Assembly (NCBI RefSeq): GCF_014648815.1
Contig: NZ_BMRV01000014.1
Coordinates: 62,001 to 126,000 of the forward strand
Length of the DNA: 64,000 bases
Reading direction: 5' to 3'
Source: Streptomyces flaveolus
GTDB lineage: Bacteria > Actinomycetota > Actinomycetes > Streptomycetales > Streptomycetaceae
Each line of letters begins with the position of its first letter. Position 1 is the first letter of the stretch. Both the position numbers and the translations under genes were made by a program. A model generated the notes under the pieces. It did not search any database, was not told the DNA's origin, and saw nothing but the letters and a program-made list of their open reading frames with translations. Shown one piece after another: positions 1 through 7,801 of this stretch.

Positions 1-672
1 AAGCGCAAGCAGGACCGGGTGACGCAGGCGAACCTCTCCGAGGCCCTGGAGAAGGTCCAGCTCGGCGCCGAACGCCCGCTGGTGATGCCCGAGGAGGAAC
101 GCCGGCGCACCGCCTACCACGAGAGCGGGCACGCCCTGCTGGGCATGCTGCAGCCGGGCGCCGACCCCGTCCGCAAGATCACCATCGTGCCGCGCGGGCG
201 GGCGCTCGGCGTGACGCTGTCCACGCCGGACGCCGACAAGTACGCGTACACGGAGGAGTACCTGCGCGGCCGGATCATCGGCGCGCTCGGCGGGATGGCG
301 GCCGAGCACGTCGTGTACGACGTGATCACCACCGGCTCGGAGAGCGACCTCGAACAGGTCACCCGGATCGCGCGCGGCATGGTCGGCCGCTGGGGCATGA
401 GCGAACTGGTCGGCCGGCTGTCCGCCCTGCCCGGCGACGCCCAGCAGGCCTACGGGCTGGCCGCCGCCCCCGGCACCCTGGACGCCATCGACGACGAGAT
501 GCGGCGCGTCGTCGACGAGTGCTACGCGGAGGCCGTCCGCAAGCTGCGCGACCACCGCGGACAGCTCGACGCCCTCGCCGAGGCGCTGCTGGCCAACGAG
601 ACGCTGGACGAGGCGGACGCCTACCGGATCGCCGGGATCACCCGGCTGACGAAGGACGTCCCGGAGGCGTGA
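1..672 (+). CDS. ftsH: FtsH-type ATP-dependent zinc metalloprotease, C-terminal part (5' end outside window)
   Basis: The reading frame is open from base 1 (K-R-K-Q-D-R-V-T-Q), so the gene begins upstream and only the M41 peptidase domain is seen. The zinc motif HESGH lies about 38 codons in. The later segment S-D-L-E-Q followed by ARGMVGRWGMS matches the FtsH region that holds the third, acidic zinc ligand. FtsH proteins are membrane-anchored AAA+ proteases that extract and degrade membrane and regulatory proteins; the AAA domain would lie outside the window. Divergence from typical FtsH sequence and the locus suggest the second, more diverged FtsH paralogue of streptomycetes (from memory). 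It ends convergently with the next gene, with a hairpin terminator between. Confidence 0.88.
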   Translation, partial: KRKQDRVTQANLSEALEKVQLGAERPLVMPEEERRRTAYHESGHALLGMLQPGADPVRKITIVPRGRALGVTLSTPDADKYAYTEEYLRGRIIGALGGMAAEHVVYDVITTGSESDLEQVTRIARGMVGRWGMSELVGRLSALPGDAQQAYGLAAAPGTLDAIDDEMRRVVDECYAEAVRKLRDHRGQLDALAEALLANETLDEADAYRIAGITRLTKDVPEA

Positions 673-676
673 GCGC

Positions 677-731
677 CGCCGTCCCCGCCCCCGCGCACGG
701 TGAGGACCCCCGGCGGGAGGCGGGGACGGCG
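677..731. terminator. Bidirectional hairpin terminator between convergent genes
   Basis: CGCCGTCCCCGCC (677-689) is the exact reverse complement of GGCGGGGACGGCG (719-731), with a 29-nt GC-rich loop. It lies in the 73-bp gap between the stops of ftsH and the methyltransferase. There is no T-run, as is usual in Streptomyces. Confidence 0.6.
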
Positions 732-745
732 AGCCGCGGTCGCCG

Positions 746-1612
746 TCAGCCCGTGCGGGCGACGAGGTACCGGAACACGTTCGGCATCCACACCGTGCCG
801 TCGGGCCGCCGGTGGGGGTGCAGGGCCTCGGCCAGTTCCTTGTCCACCTGTTCCTGGTCGGTGGCGGCGATCGCCGCGTCGAACAGTCCCGTCGACAGCA
901 GCCCGCGCACCGCGCTGTCGACGTCGGCGTACCCGAACGGGCACGCCACGCGGCCGGAACCGTCCGGCGCGAGTCCGGCCCGGTGGGCGACCTCCTCCAG
1001 GTCGTCGCGCAGGGCCGGGCGCCAGCTGCCCGGGCTGCGCAGCGGATCCGCCAGCTTGGTGGCCACCCGCAGCACGGACGTCGTGGCGCACCGCTCCGGC
1101 GGGCCCCAGCCGGCCAGCACCACGGCAGCCCCCCGCGCGGCGAGCGGCGTCGCCTCCGCCAGCAGCCCGCCCAGTCCCTCGGAGTCGCCCGCGAGGCATC
1201 CGATGGGCTCGAAGGCGGTCACCAGGGTGAACGCGGGCGCCGCCGGGTCCCGTGCGTCGCGGGGGACGCCCTCGACGATCCGGGCGTCCGCACGCGCGCG
1301 TGCGTCCCGCGCCTCCGGCGCCTCGGACAGCAGCCGCCGCCGTGCGAGGGCCAGGCGCTCCGGGGAGCCGGAGTCGACGCCGGTCACCGCCGCGCCCCGC
1401 GAGGCGGCCATCAGCAGGGCCAGCCCGGAACCGCAGCCCAGACCCAGCATCCGCGTGCCGCCGCCGACGTCCAGTCGCTCGTAGACGGCCTCGTAGAGCG
1501 GCACGAGCATCCGCTCCTGAATCTCGGACCAGTCACGCGCGCGTGCATCCAGGTCCACGCCGGGCGTCGCCCTCGCGTGGGGTGAGTGCTGCCGCACGAG
1601 CGTAGGTGTCAT
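746..1612 (-). CDS. Class I SAM-dependent methyltransferase, substrate unknown
   Basis: The protein is 288 aa with a Rossmann-type motif I (L-G-L-G-C-G-S-G) near residue 58 and an acidic residue ending the second strand (V-T-G-V-D), typical of class I S-adenosylmethionine methyltransferases. A generic methyltransferase fold is clear, but nothing identifies the acceptor; small-molecule methylation is more likely than rRNA, since no RNA-binding domain is visible. I place the start at the ATG giving MTPTLVRQH; an in-frame ATG five codons upstream (1627) is the alternative. It is transcribed towards ftsH, with a roughly 670-bp gap upstream. Confidence 0.75.
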   Translation of the reverse strand: MTPTLVRQHSPHARATPGVDLDARARDWSEIQERMLVPLYEAVYERLDVGGGTRMLGLGCGSGLALLMAASRGAAVTGVDSGSPERLALARRRLLSEAPEARDARARADARIVEGVPRDARDPAAPAFTLVTAFEPIGCLAGDSEGLGGLLAEATPLAARGAAVVLAGWGPPERCATTSVLRVATKLADPLRSPGSWRPALRDDLEEVAHRAGLAPDGSGRVACPFGYADVDSAVRGLLSTGLFDAAIAATDQEQVDKELAEALHPHRRPDGTVWMPNVFRYLVARTG

Positions 1613-2283
1613 AGGAAAGTACCCCAATCGCCGACCGTTGCCGATGTGCCCGATTCCATGGCCCCCGTGCAGTGCGCTCGCACTCCCCCCGTATGCCAGG
1701 TAACTCCGGGCTCGCCGTGGCGTCCAGTGGTAGCGACGACCGGTTTGCCCGATCCCCGCCCGAGTGGCGAGATTTCACTTCCCGGCAACGTGCGCCTGGC
1801 CGCGCGGTACGCCCGGTAGCCCCTGCCCGGGCTTCCCGGCGGATGGCGGGATCGTGTCGGTCGGCGATGACAGCGGGTGGCGGCGGCGCCGAAGAGGCCG
1901 TTTCGGCCAAGGCCGGCGGGCCGTGCGGACGTCCCGCGGTGCCCGGAACGCTCCCGGGGCGGGGCGGTGCCGCACGCCGGCGGCCGACCCGGTAACGTCA
2001 CGCCCGTCGACGCGCCCGCTCAGGTGGCGCCCTTCCGTTTCGACGGCGGCCGAAACGCCCCTTGCGCGTCCGCGAGCCCCGCCCCTCCCCGGCGCGTGGA
2101 CGGGGCTACGCGCCGGCGCGTACGTCGGACTACGCCCCGGCTTGGTACGAGCTGTGAGGCTTCTCCGCAGATCAGCGCACCCGCCCTCGTCGGGACGCAT
2201 CAGTGGCAACTGACGGGTACGTGCAAATTATTTGGGATGCCCCGGAATAGGAACACAGCGGCACCCCGGCTCGTTGTCATTAC
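1613..2283. other. 671-bp divergent intergenic region
   Basis: This is the longest non-coding stretch in the window, between the divergent methyltransferase and the SprT-like gene. I see no convincing coding sequence: open frames here are Arg/Pro-rich readings of high-GC DNA. The right end is less GC-rich (aaattattt at 2223-2231) and carries a possible ECF-type promoter for the downstream gene. No RNA gene is recognised. Confidence 0.5.
2250..2275 (+). promoter_or_regulatory. Possible ECF-sigma promoter (GGAAC-N18-GTT)
   Basis: GGAAC at 2250-2254 and GTT at 2273-2275 are separated by 18 bases, resembling SigR/SigE-class promoters (GGAAT/C with GTT/GTC). The GTG start of the next gene is 8 bases after GTT, so a transcript would be essentially leaderless. 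A single match to a short motif; moderate to low certainty. Confidence 0.35.
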
Positions 2284-2880
2284 GTGAGCACGACACCACC
2301 TGTTCTCGCCGCAGAGCTGGCGCAGGCGTGGGCCGACATTCAGCGGCACCACCCCGAGCTGCCCGATCTTGCCGCGCCCGAGTCCCTGATCGGAGAGTCG
2401 TCGTCCGCCTGCGGGCACGAACTCTCCTTCGAACGACTGCTTCACGAGGCAGTCCACGGCATCGCCGCCGCGCGCGGAGTGCGTGACACCTCCCGCGCCG
2501 GCCGCTACCACAACCGACGATTCCTCGCGATCGCCGAGGAGCTGGGTCTGGACCACCCCGAGGAGCCGCATCCCAGCAGCGGCTTCTCGCTGGTCACGCT
2601 CACCCCCGAGGCGAAGCGCCGTTACCGTCCGACGATCGAACGCCTCCAGCGCGCGCTGAAGGCCCACACCGCCGCGACCGCGACCGACTCGGCCCGCAGC
2701 TTCCGCGGTCCGGCCGCCCGCCACGGCTCCTCCGGCGGCGGGGTCCGCGTGAAGGCGGTCTGCGACTGCGGCCGCAACGTGCGCGTCGTCCCGTCGGTCC
2801 TGGCGCAGGCCCCGATCGTGTGCGGCGGCTGCGGCAAGCCGTTCCGCATCCCGGAGGTGGTGGGCGCGGCGGCGAGCTGA
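2284..2880 (+). CDS. SprT-like putative metallopeptidase with C-terminal zinc ribbon
   Basis: The protein is 198 aa from a GTG start. HEAVH at residues 54-58 is an HExxH zinc-protease motif, with a further His in Y-H-N-R-R at about 76, as in SprT/gluzincin-like proteins. After a Ser/Thr/Ala-rich linker, C160-x-C162 and C180-x2-C183 form a zinc ribbon. SprT-family proteins act on DNA-protein crosslinks or as minimal metalloproteases; the actual substrate here is unknown. No good Shine-Dalgarno precedes the GTG, which fits a leaderless message. It is a single gene ahead of the rpsP operon and transcribed the same way. Confidence 0.7.
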   Translation: MSTTPPVLAAELAQAWADIQRHHPELPDLAAPESLIGESSSACGHELSFERLLHEAVHGIAAARGVRDTSRAGRYHNRRFLAIAEELGLDHPEEPHPSSGFSLVTLTPEAKRRYRPTIERLQRALKAHTAATATDSARSFRGPAARHGSSGGGVRVKAVCDCGRNVRVVPSVLAQAPIVCGGCGKPFRIPEVVGAAAS

Positions 2881-3089
2881 CGGTCCGGCTGCTCGTGGCG
2901 GCCGGACCGTGACCCAGTGCCCTCGGTCGGGAGGGCCGGCAGCGTGTGGCAGAATGGCTAGCTGTACTCGACAGCCGCACAGGACCCCTCTCTCCTCCGG
3001 CTGACGCGTCCGTCGGGCACTCGGGTACCGCAACCCCACGCGGCTCTCTCGCCGTGCCCAACCACGTCAATCCAGGAGAACCCACTCCC

Positions 3090-3509
3090 GTGGCAGTCAA
3101 GATCAAGCTGAAGCGTCTGGGCAAGATCCGTTCGCCTCACTACCGCATCGTCGTCGCCGACTCCCGTACCCGCCGTGACGGCCGGGCCATCGAGGAGATC
3201 GGCAAGTACCACCCGACGTACAACCCGTCGGTGATGGAGGTCGACGCCGAGCGCGTGGCGTACTGGCTCGGTGTCGGCGCCCAGCCGACCGAGCCCGTGC
3301 TCGCCATCCTGAAGAAGACCGGCGACTGGCAGAAGTTCAAGGGCGAGCCCGCCCCGGCTCCGCTGCTGGTGGCCCCCGAGAAGTCGGCCCGTCCGTCCTT
3401 CGAGGCGCTCGGTGGCGACGACGAGGGCAAGGGTGAGGCCATCACCCAGAAGAAGAAGGCCGACAAGAAGGACGAGGCTGCCGCCGAGTCCGAGTCGACC
3501 GAGGCCTGA
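3090..3509 (+). CDS. rpsP: 30S ribosomal protein S16
   Basis: The 139-aa protein begins VAVKIKLKRLGKIRSPHYR, the S16 signature, and continues with the conserved D-S-R-T-R-R-D-G-R segment. The GTG start at 3090 has AGGAGA at 3074-3079, so the longer open frame starting at 2946 is untranslated leader. S16 is an early-assembling small-subunit protein. The C-terminal about 45 residues are an acidic, Lys/Ala/Glu-rich tail (K-K-K-A-D-K-K-D-E) found in actinobacterial S16 and absent from short forms. It heads the rpsP-khpA-rimM-trmD-rplS operon, with only 2 bases to the next gene. Confidence 0.97.
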   Translation: MAVKIKLKRLGKIRSPHYRIVVADSRTRRDGRAIEEIGKYHPTYNPSVMEVDAERVAYWLGVGAQPTEPVLAILKKTGDWQKFKGEPAPAPLLVAPEKSARPSFEALGGDDEGKGEAITQKKKADKKDEAAAESESTEA

Positions 3510-3511
3510 GC

Positions 3512-3751
3512 ATGCTCGAGGAGGCTCTCGAGCACCTCGTGAAGGGCATCGTCGACAACCCTGACGATGTGCAGGTAGCCTCGCGCAACCTGCGCCGCGG
3601 GCGGGTGCTCGAGGTCCGGGTCCACCCGGAAGACCTCGGCAAGGTGATCGGCCGCAACGGCCGCACCGCACGCGCCCTGCGTACCGTCGTGGGCGCCATC
3701 GGCGGCCGCGGTGTCCGCGTCGACCTCGTCGACGTGGACCACGTCCGCTGA
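3512..3751 (+). CDS. khpA: KH-domain RNA-binding protein KhpA
   Basis: The 79-aa protein is a single KH domain of the KhpA/YlqC type. The G-x-x-G RNA-binding loop is visible as I-G-R-N-G-R-T-A near residue 48. Family members bind RNA, often with KhpB, and affect translation and cell division in Gram-positives. Position between rpsP and rimM is the classic arrangement. It starts 2 bases after the rpsP stop, so translational coupling is likely. A 10-bp hairpin follows it. Confidence 0.93.
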   Translation: MLEEALEHLVKGIVDNPDDVQVASRNLRRGRVLEVRVHPEDLGKVIGRNGRTARALRTVVGAIGGRGVRVDLVDVDHVR

Positions 3752-3774
3752 CGCTTCGCAACGCAGCACCGGCT

Positions 3775-3810
3775 CGGGCCGGGGAAGGCCACTGGGCCGT
3801 CCCCGGCCCG
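3775..3810 (+). terminator. Intra-operon hairpin between khpA and rimM
   Basis: CGGGCCGGGG (3775-3784) pairs perfectly with CCCCGGCCCG (3801-3810); the 16-nt loop contains a second small GGCC/GGCC stem. It lies in the only sizeable gap of this operon and could attenuate or partly terminate transcription, or act as a processing site. No T-tract. Confidence 0.5.
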
Positions 3811-3837
3811 CAGTCGTATGACAGGAGATCAAGCACA

Positions 3838-4392
3838 GTGCAGCTGGTAGTCGCGCGCATCGGCCGCGCCCACGGGATCAAGGGCGAGGTCACCGTCGAG
3901 GTCCGCACCGACGAGCCGGAACTGCGGCTCGGGCCCGGTGCGGTACTGACCACCGACCCCGCCTCCGTCGGGCCGCTCACCATCGAGACCGGCCGGGTCC
4001 ACAGCGGCCGCCTCCTCCTGCGCTTCGCCGGGGTGAGCGACCGCACCGCCGCCGAGGCGCTGCGCAACACCCTCCTCATCGCCGACGTCGACCCCGACGA
4101 GCTGCCCGAGGAGGAGGACGAGTACTACGACCACCAGCTCATCGACCTCGACGTGGTGACCAAGGACGGCGAGGAGGTCGGCCGCATCACGGAGATCTCC
4201 CACCTGCCCACCCAGGACCTGTTCATCGTGGAGCGCCCCGACGGCAGCGAGGTCTACGTGCCGTTCGTGTCGGAGATCGTCACCGAGGTCGACCTGGAGG
4301 AGCAGCGCGCGGTCATCGACCCGCCGCCCGGCCTGATCGACGACCGGGCCGAGATCGCCTCCTCGCGCGACGCCTCCGGAGACGATGCGTGA
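3838..4392 (+). CDS. rimM: 16S rRNA processing protein RimM
   Basis: The 184-aa protein starts at GTG (QLVVARIGRAHGIKGEV), matching RimM. It has an N-terminal beta-barrel and a C-terminal PRC-barrel (D-H-Q-L-I-D-L-D-V). RimM helps mature the 30S head and binds S19. The N-terminal G-R-A-H-G-I-K-G motif is diagnostic. The stop codon overlaps the trmD start in TGATG, so the two are probably coupled. The last about 20 residues are an Asp/Ser-rich extension. Confidence 0.96.
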   Translation: MQLVVARIGRAHGIKGEVTVEVRTDEPELRLGPGAVLTTDPASVGPLTIETGRVHSGRLLLRFAGVSDRTAAEALRNTLLIADVDPDELPEEEDEYYDHQLIDLDVVTKDGEEVGRITEISHLPTQDLFIVERPDGSEVYVPFVSEIVTEVDLEEQRAVIDPPPGLIDDRAEIASSRDASGDDA

Positions 4393-5225
4393 TGCGGCTC
4401 GACGTCGTCACGATCTTCCCCGAGTACCTGGAACCGCTGAACGTCTCCCTCGTCGGCAAGGCACGCGCGCGCGGGCAGCTGAACGTCCACGTGCACGACC
4501 TGCGCGACTGGACCTACGACCGGCACAACACCGTCGACGACACCCCGTACGGCGGCGGCCCCGGCATGGTGATGAAGACCGAGCCGTGGGGCGACGCGCT
4601 GGACTCCGTCCTGGCCGACGGCTACGAGACCGGCTCCGGCGAGCCCGCCCTCATCGTGCCGACGCCCAGCGGCCGGCCCTTCACCCAGGAACTCGCCGTC
4701 CACCTCTCCGAGCGCCCCTGGCTGATCTTCACGCCCGCCCGCTACGAGGGCATCGACCGCCGCGTCATCGACGAGTACGCGACCCGGATGCCCGTGTACG
4801 AGGTGTCCATCGGCGACTACGTGCTCGCCGGCGGCGAGGCGGCCGTACTGGTCGTCACCGAGGCCGTGGCACGGCTGCTGCCCGGTGTCCTGGGCAACGC
4901 CGAGTCCCACCGGGACGACTCCTTCGCCCCCGGCGCCATGGCCGGCCTCCTGGAGGGCCCCGTCCACACCAAGCCGCCCCTGTGGCGCGGGCGCGGCATC
5001 CCGGACGTGCTGCTCAGCGGCCACCACGGCAAGATCGCCCGCTGGCGCCGCGACGAGGCCCTGCGGCGCACCACGGCCAACCGGCCCGACCTGATCGAGC
5101 GGTGCGACCCCGAGGCCTTCGACAAGAAGGACCGCGAGATGCTCTCCATCCTGGGCTGGGAACCCGACCCGGACGGGGAACCGTACGGCCGATTTTGGCG
5201 CAGGACGCCGGGCGTGGAACAATAG
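4392..5225 (+). CDS. trmD: tRNA (guanine-N1)-methyltransferase
   Basis: TrmD methylates G37 of tRNAs next to the anticodon and prevents +1 frameshifting. The 277-aa sequence begins MRLDVVTIFPEYL, has D-D-T-P-Y-G-G-G-P-G-M-V-M near residue 50, and the SPOUT-knot SAM-binding region S-I-G-D-Y-V-L-A-G-G-E near 135. I choose the ATG that overlaps the rimM TGA; a GTG three bases earlier (4389) is possible. Length and motifs are normal for the family. Confidence 0.97.
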   Translation: MRLDVVTIFPEYLEPLNVSLVGKARARGQLNVHVHDLRDWTYDRHNTVDDTPYGGGPGMVMKTEPWGDALDSVLADGYETGSGEPALIVPTPSGRPFTQELAVHLSERPWLIFTPARYEGIDRRVIDEYATRMPVYEVSIGDYVLAGGEAAVLVVTEAVARLLPGVLGNAESHRDDSFAPGAMAGLLEGPVHTKPPLWRGRGIPDVLLSGHHGKIARWRRDEALRRTTANRPDLIERCDPEAFDKKDREMLSILGWEPDPDGEPYGRFWRRTPGVEQ

Positions 5226-5361
5226 GCCGCTGTTGTGCGTCCGTCCGGAGCGCGCCCCTGCCACAGGGGGACACGACGCCCGTCCCGACCCGCACGACCC
5301 TGATTCCGAAACACCTAGTTTCCGTTGATGACCTGTGGCATCAGCGAGGAAAGCAGACGAA

Positions 5362-5712
5362 ATGTCTCACCTGCTCGACACCGTCGACGCCGCGTCGCTG
5401 CGCAGCGACGTCCCGGCCTTCCGCCCCGGCGACACCGTCAACGTGCACGTCCGCGTCATCGAGGGCAACCGCTCCCGTGTGCAGCAGTTCAAGGGCGTAG
5501 TCATCCGCCGCCAGGGTGCCGGCGTGCGCGAGACCTTCACGGTCCGCAAGGTCTCCTTCTCCGTCGGCGTCGAGCGCACCTTCCCGGTGCACACCCCGAT
5601 CGTGGAGAAGATCGAGCTCGTCACCCGCGGTGACGTCCGTCGCGCCAAGCTGTACTACCTGCGCGAGCTGCGCGGCAAGGCCGCGAAGATCAAGGAGAAG
5701 CGCGAGAGCTGA
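5362..5712 (+). CDS. rplS: 50S ribosomal protein L19
   Basis: The 116-aa protein starts MSHLLDTVDAASLRSDVP and contains the L19 core F-R-P-G-D-T-V-N-V-H-V-R and G-V-E-R-T-F-P-V-H-T-P. L19 sits at the 30S-50S interface. The ATG at 5362 has GAGGAAAG at 5346-5353. A 136-nt untranslated gap after trmD contains small hairpins (for example GAAAC/GTTTC around 5307-5325), so separate control is possible. Downstream, GAGAGC (5704-5709) and GCTCTC (5715-5720) flank the stop codon as a weak hairpin. Confidence 0.97.
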   Translation: MSHLLDTVDAASLRSDVPAFRPGDTVNVHVRVIEGNRSRVQQFKGVVIRRQGAGVRETFTVRKVSFSVGVERTFPVHTPIVEKIELVTRGDVRRAKLYYLRELRGKAAKIKEKRES

Positions 5713-5757
5713 GCGCTCTCCGAGGTCTACGGCGGAGCCGGATAACATCTGGCTCCG

Positions 5758-6486
5758 ATGGACACCGAAGCACAGCCCACGGAGCGCGACCGCTCCTCCC
5801 GCCCTTCCGACGCCGAGCAGACCTCGGTCCCGGAGGGCCCGGAGGGACGGTCGCGTTCCGCGTTCTCGGCGTGGCTCGCCGACTGGGTGCCGGGCGGGCG
5901 GATCACCGTGGCCCTGCTCGCCCTCCTGGCCCTCCTGCTGCTGCTCAGCACCTTCGTGCTGCGCCCCTTCCAGATCCCCAGCGGATCCATGGAGCGCGGA
6001 TTGAGGATCGGCGACCGGGTTCTCGTAAACAAGTTGGCGTACCGTTTCGGTGGCCGGCCGCAGCGGGGCGACATCGTCGTCTTCGACGGCACCGGGTTCT
6101 TCGGGCACGGCGACTACATCAAACGCGTTGTCGGTGTGGGCGGGGACCACGTGGTGTGCTGCGACAAGGAGGGGAGGGTCCTGGTGAACGACCGTTCGGT
6201 CGACGAGTCGGCGTTCCTGTACCCCGGTGACCGTCCGTCCACCGTGCCCTTCGACGTCGTGGTGCCCGACGGCACCCTGTTCGTCCTCGGTGACCACCGC
6301 GGCGACTCCAGCGACTCCCGCGACCACCTGGGCTCGCCGGGCGGCGGGATGGTCCCGGTGGACGAGGTGATCGGCCGCGCCGACTGGATCGTCTGGCCCT
6401 TCGGCCACGCCACCCACCTCGACCGTCCGGACGCCTACGCGCGCGTGCCGGCGACGGCACCGGCCGCCAAGGGCGTCGATGGGTAG
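5758..6486 (+). CDS. sipW: Type I signal peptidase (SipW-like), first of four
   Basis: The 242-aa protein has a cytoplasmic N-terminus, one strong transmembrane segment at about residues 50-67, then the catalytic Ser in PSGSM (Ser77) and the general-base Lys in Y-I-K-R-V-V-G (Lys122). The motif GDHRGDSSDSRD near residue 185 is the conserved box E. Type I signal peptidases release secreted proteins at the outer membrane face. It lacks an obvious C-terminal membrane anchor. A 7-bp hairpin, CGGAGCC (5733-5739)/GGCTCCG (5751-5757), touches the ATG, and TAACAT at 5742-5747 could be a -10 element. It overlaps sipX by 8 bases. Confidence 0.93.
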   Translation: MDTEAQPTERDRSSRPSDAEQTSVPEGPEGRSRSAFSAWLADWVPGGRITVALLALLALLLLLSTFVLRPFQIPSGSMERGLRIGDRVLVNKLAYRFGGRPQRGDIVVFDGTGFFGHGDYIKRVVGVGGDHVVCCDKEGRVLVNDRSVDESAFLYPGDRPSTVPFDVVVPDGTLFVLGDHRGDSSDSRDHLGSPGGGMVPVDEVIGRADWIVWPFGHATHLDRPDAYARVPATAPAAKGVDG

Positions 6487-7801
6487 CCGGGGCAAGCCGC
6501 GCGGGGCGCCCAGCAGCCCCGCCGAGGACCTCCTGCCCACCGGGTCCCGGCGCGCCGCCGCCCCGTCCGGCGGCCGGTCCCGTGCGGAGCGGCGCAAGCT
6601 CCAGCGCAAGGTCAAGCGGCGTCGCAGGCGCAGTGCCGTCAAGGAGATACCGCTCCTCATCGGCGTCGCCGTCCTCATCGCGCTGGTCCTGAAGACCTTC
6701 CTCGTCCAGGCCTTCGTCATCCCGTCGGGCTCCATGGAGCAGACGATCCGGATCGGCGACCGGGTCCTGGTCGACAAGCTCACCCCCTGGTTCGGCTCCG
6801 AGCCGCAGCGGGGGGACGTCGTCGTCTTCCGCGACCCCGGCGGCTGGCTCCAGGGCGAGCAGACCACCAGGAAGGACGACCCCGTCGTCGTCAAGCAGGT
6901 CAAGGAGGGCCTCGCCTTCATCGGCCTGCTGCCGTCCGACGACGAGAAGGACCTCATCAAGCGGGTCGTCGGAGTCGGCGGGGACCACGTCAAGTGCTGC
7001 GACGCCCAGGGGCGGATCACCGTCAACGGCGTTCCGCTGAACGAGGACTACCTGTATCCCGGCGACGTTCCCTCCACCACGCCGTTCGACGTCACCGTTC
7101 CCGAGGGGCGGCTGTGGGTGATGGGCGACCACCGGTCCAACTCCGCCGACTCCCGCGTCCACCAGGACACCGACCACGGCACGGTCTCCGAGGACGAGGT
7201 GGTGGGGCGGGCCATGGTGATCGCCTGGCCGTTCGGTCACTGGACCACGCTGGACGAGCCGAAAACGTACGCGTCCGTGTCCGACGCGGCCTCCGGTTCG
7301 GCCGCTGCCTCCGCCCTGTCGCATAGGGTTGCCCCCGACGATCCGAACGCGATGATTCAACTCCCGATCCCTGCGGAACTCCCGCTCGTTATGGGAGTGG
7401 TGGGCCTGCGCCGTGTACGGGGCAGGCGGTGGCAGAGAGTAAGGAGTTGGCGTGGGGGATGTGGCGGTTGGCGCACGGTCCGGTCACGACGGCGAGGAAC
7501 ACCCGGGACGCCCCACGGAAGCGGCCGGCCCGTCCACGGACGGCGCCCAGGCCTTCGCGAGCGACTCCGGGACGGCCGAGGACAGCAGGGTGACGGACGA
7601 ACAGAACGGGACCGAGGACGAAGGAGTGGGCGGGACCCCGCCCAAGAAGCGTCCCGAGGCCAAGAAGCAGCGTTCCTTCTGGAAGGAACTGCCGATCCTC
7701 ATCGGCATCGCGCTGGTGCTCGCGCTGCTGATCAAGACCTTCCTGGTGCAGGCCTTCTCGATCCCGTCCGCATCGATGCAGAACACCCTCACGGAGGGTG
7801 A
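6479..7801 (+). CDS. sipX: Type I signal peptidase (SipX-like) with long C-terminal run-on
   Basis: The N-terminal about 270 residues are a normal signal peptidase I: Arg/Lys-rich N-terminus, membrane segment at about 57-73, catalytic Ser85 in PSGSM, Lys161 in D-L-I-K-R-V-V-G, and box E G-D-H-R-S-N-S-A-D-S-R. After the weakly hydrophobic stretch ELPLVMGVVGL near residue 303, the frame has no stop until 7799-7801, giving 440 aa. The last about 116 codons overlap sipY in another frame and are Arg/Gly-rich, looking like shadow sequence rather than a selected domain. From memory, S. coelicolor/lividans SipX is about 320 aa. Start overlaps the sipW stop. Confidence 0.85.
   Translation: MGSRGKPRGAPSSPAEDLLPTGSRRAAAPSGGRSRAERRKLQRKVKRRRRRSAVKEIPLLIGVAVLIALVLKTFLVQAFVIPSGSMEQTIRIGDRVLVDKLTPWFGSEPQRGDVVVFRDPGGWLQGEQTTRKDDPVVVKQVKEGLAFIGLLPSDDEKDLIKRVVGVGGDHVKCCDAQGRITVNGVPLNEDYLYPGDVPSTTPFDVTVPEGRLWVMGDHRSNSADSRVHQDTDHGTVSEDEVVGRAMVIAWPFGHWTTLDEPKTYASVSDAASGSAAASALSHRVAPDDPNAMIQLPIPAELPLVMGVVGLRRVRGRRWQRVRSWRGGCGGWRTVRSRRRGTPGTPHGSGRPVHGRRPGLRERLRDGRGQQGDGRTERDRGRRSGRDPAQEASRGQEAAFLLEGTADPHRHRAGARAADQDLPGAGLLDPVRIDAEHPHGG

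Noticed and set aside
2946..3089. In-frame N-terminal extension of rpsP and a tRNA-like string (gtggcagaatggctagctg)
   Set aside because: S16 proteins start at VAVKIKLK; the extension lacks homology and SD. No cloverleaf with a proper anticodon arm could be drawn.
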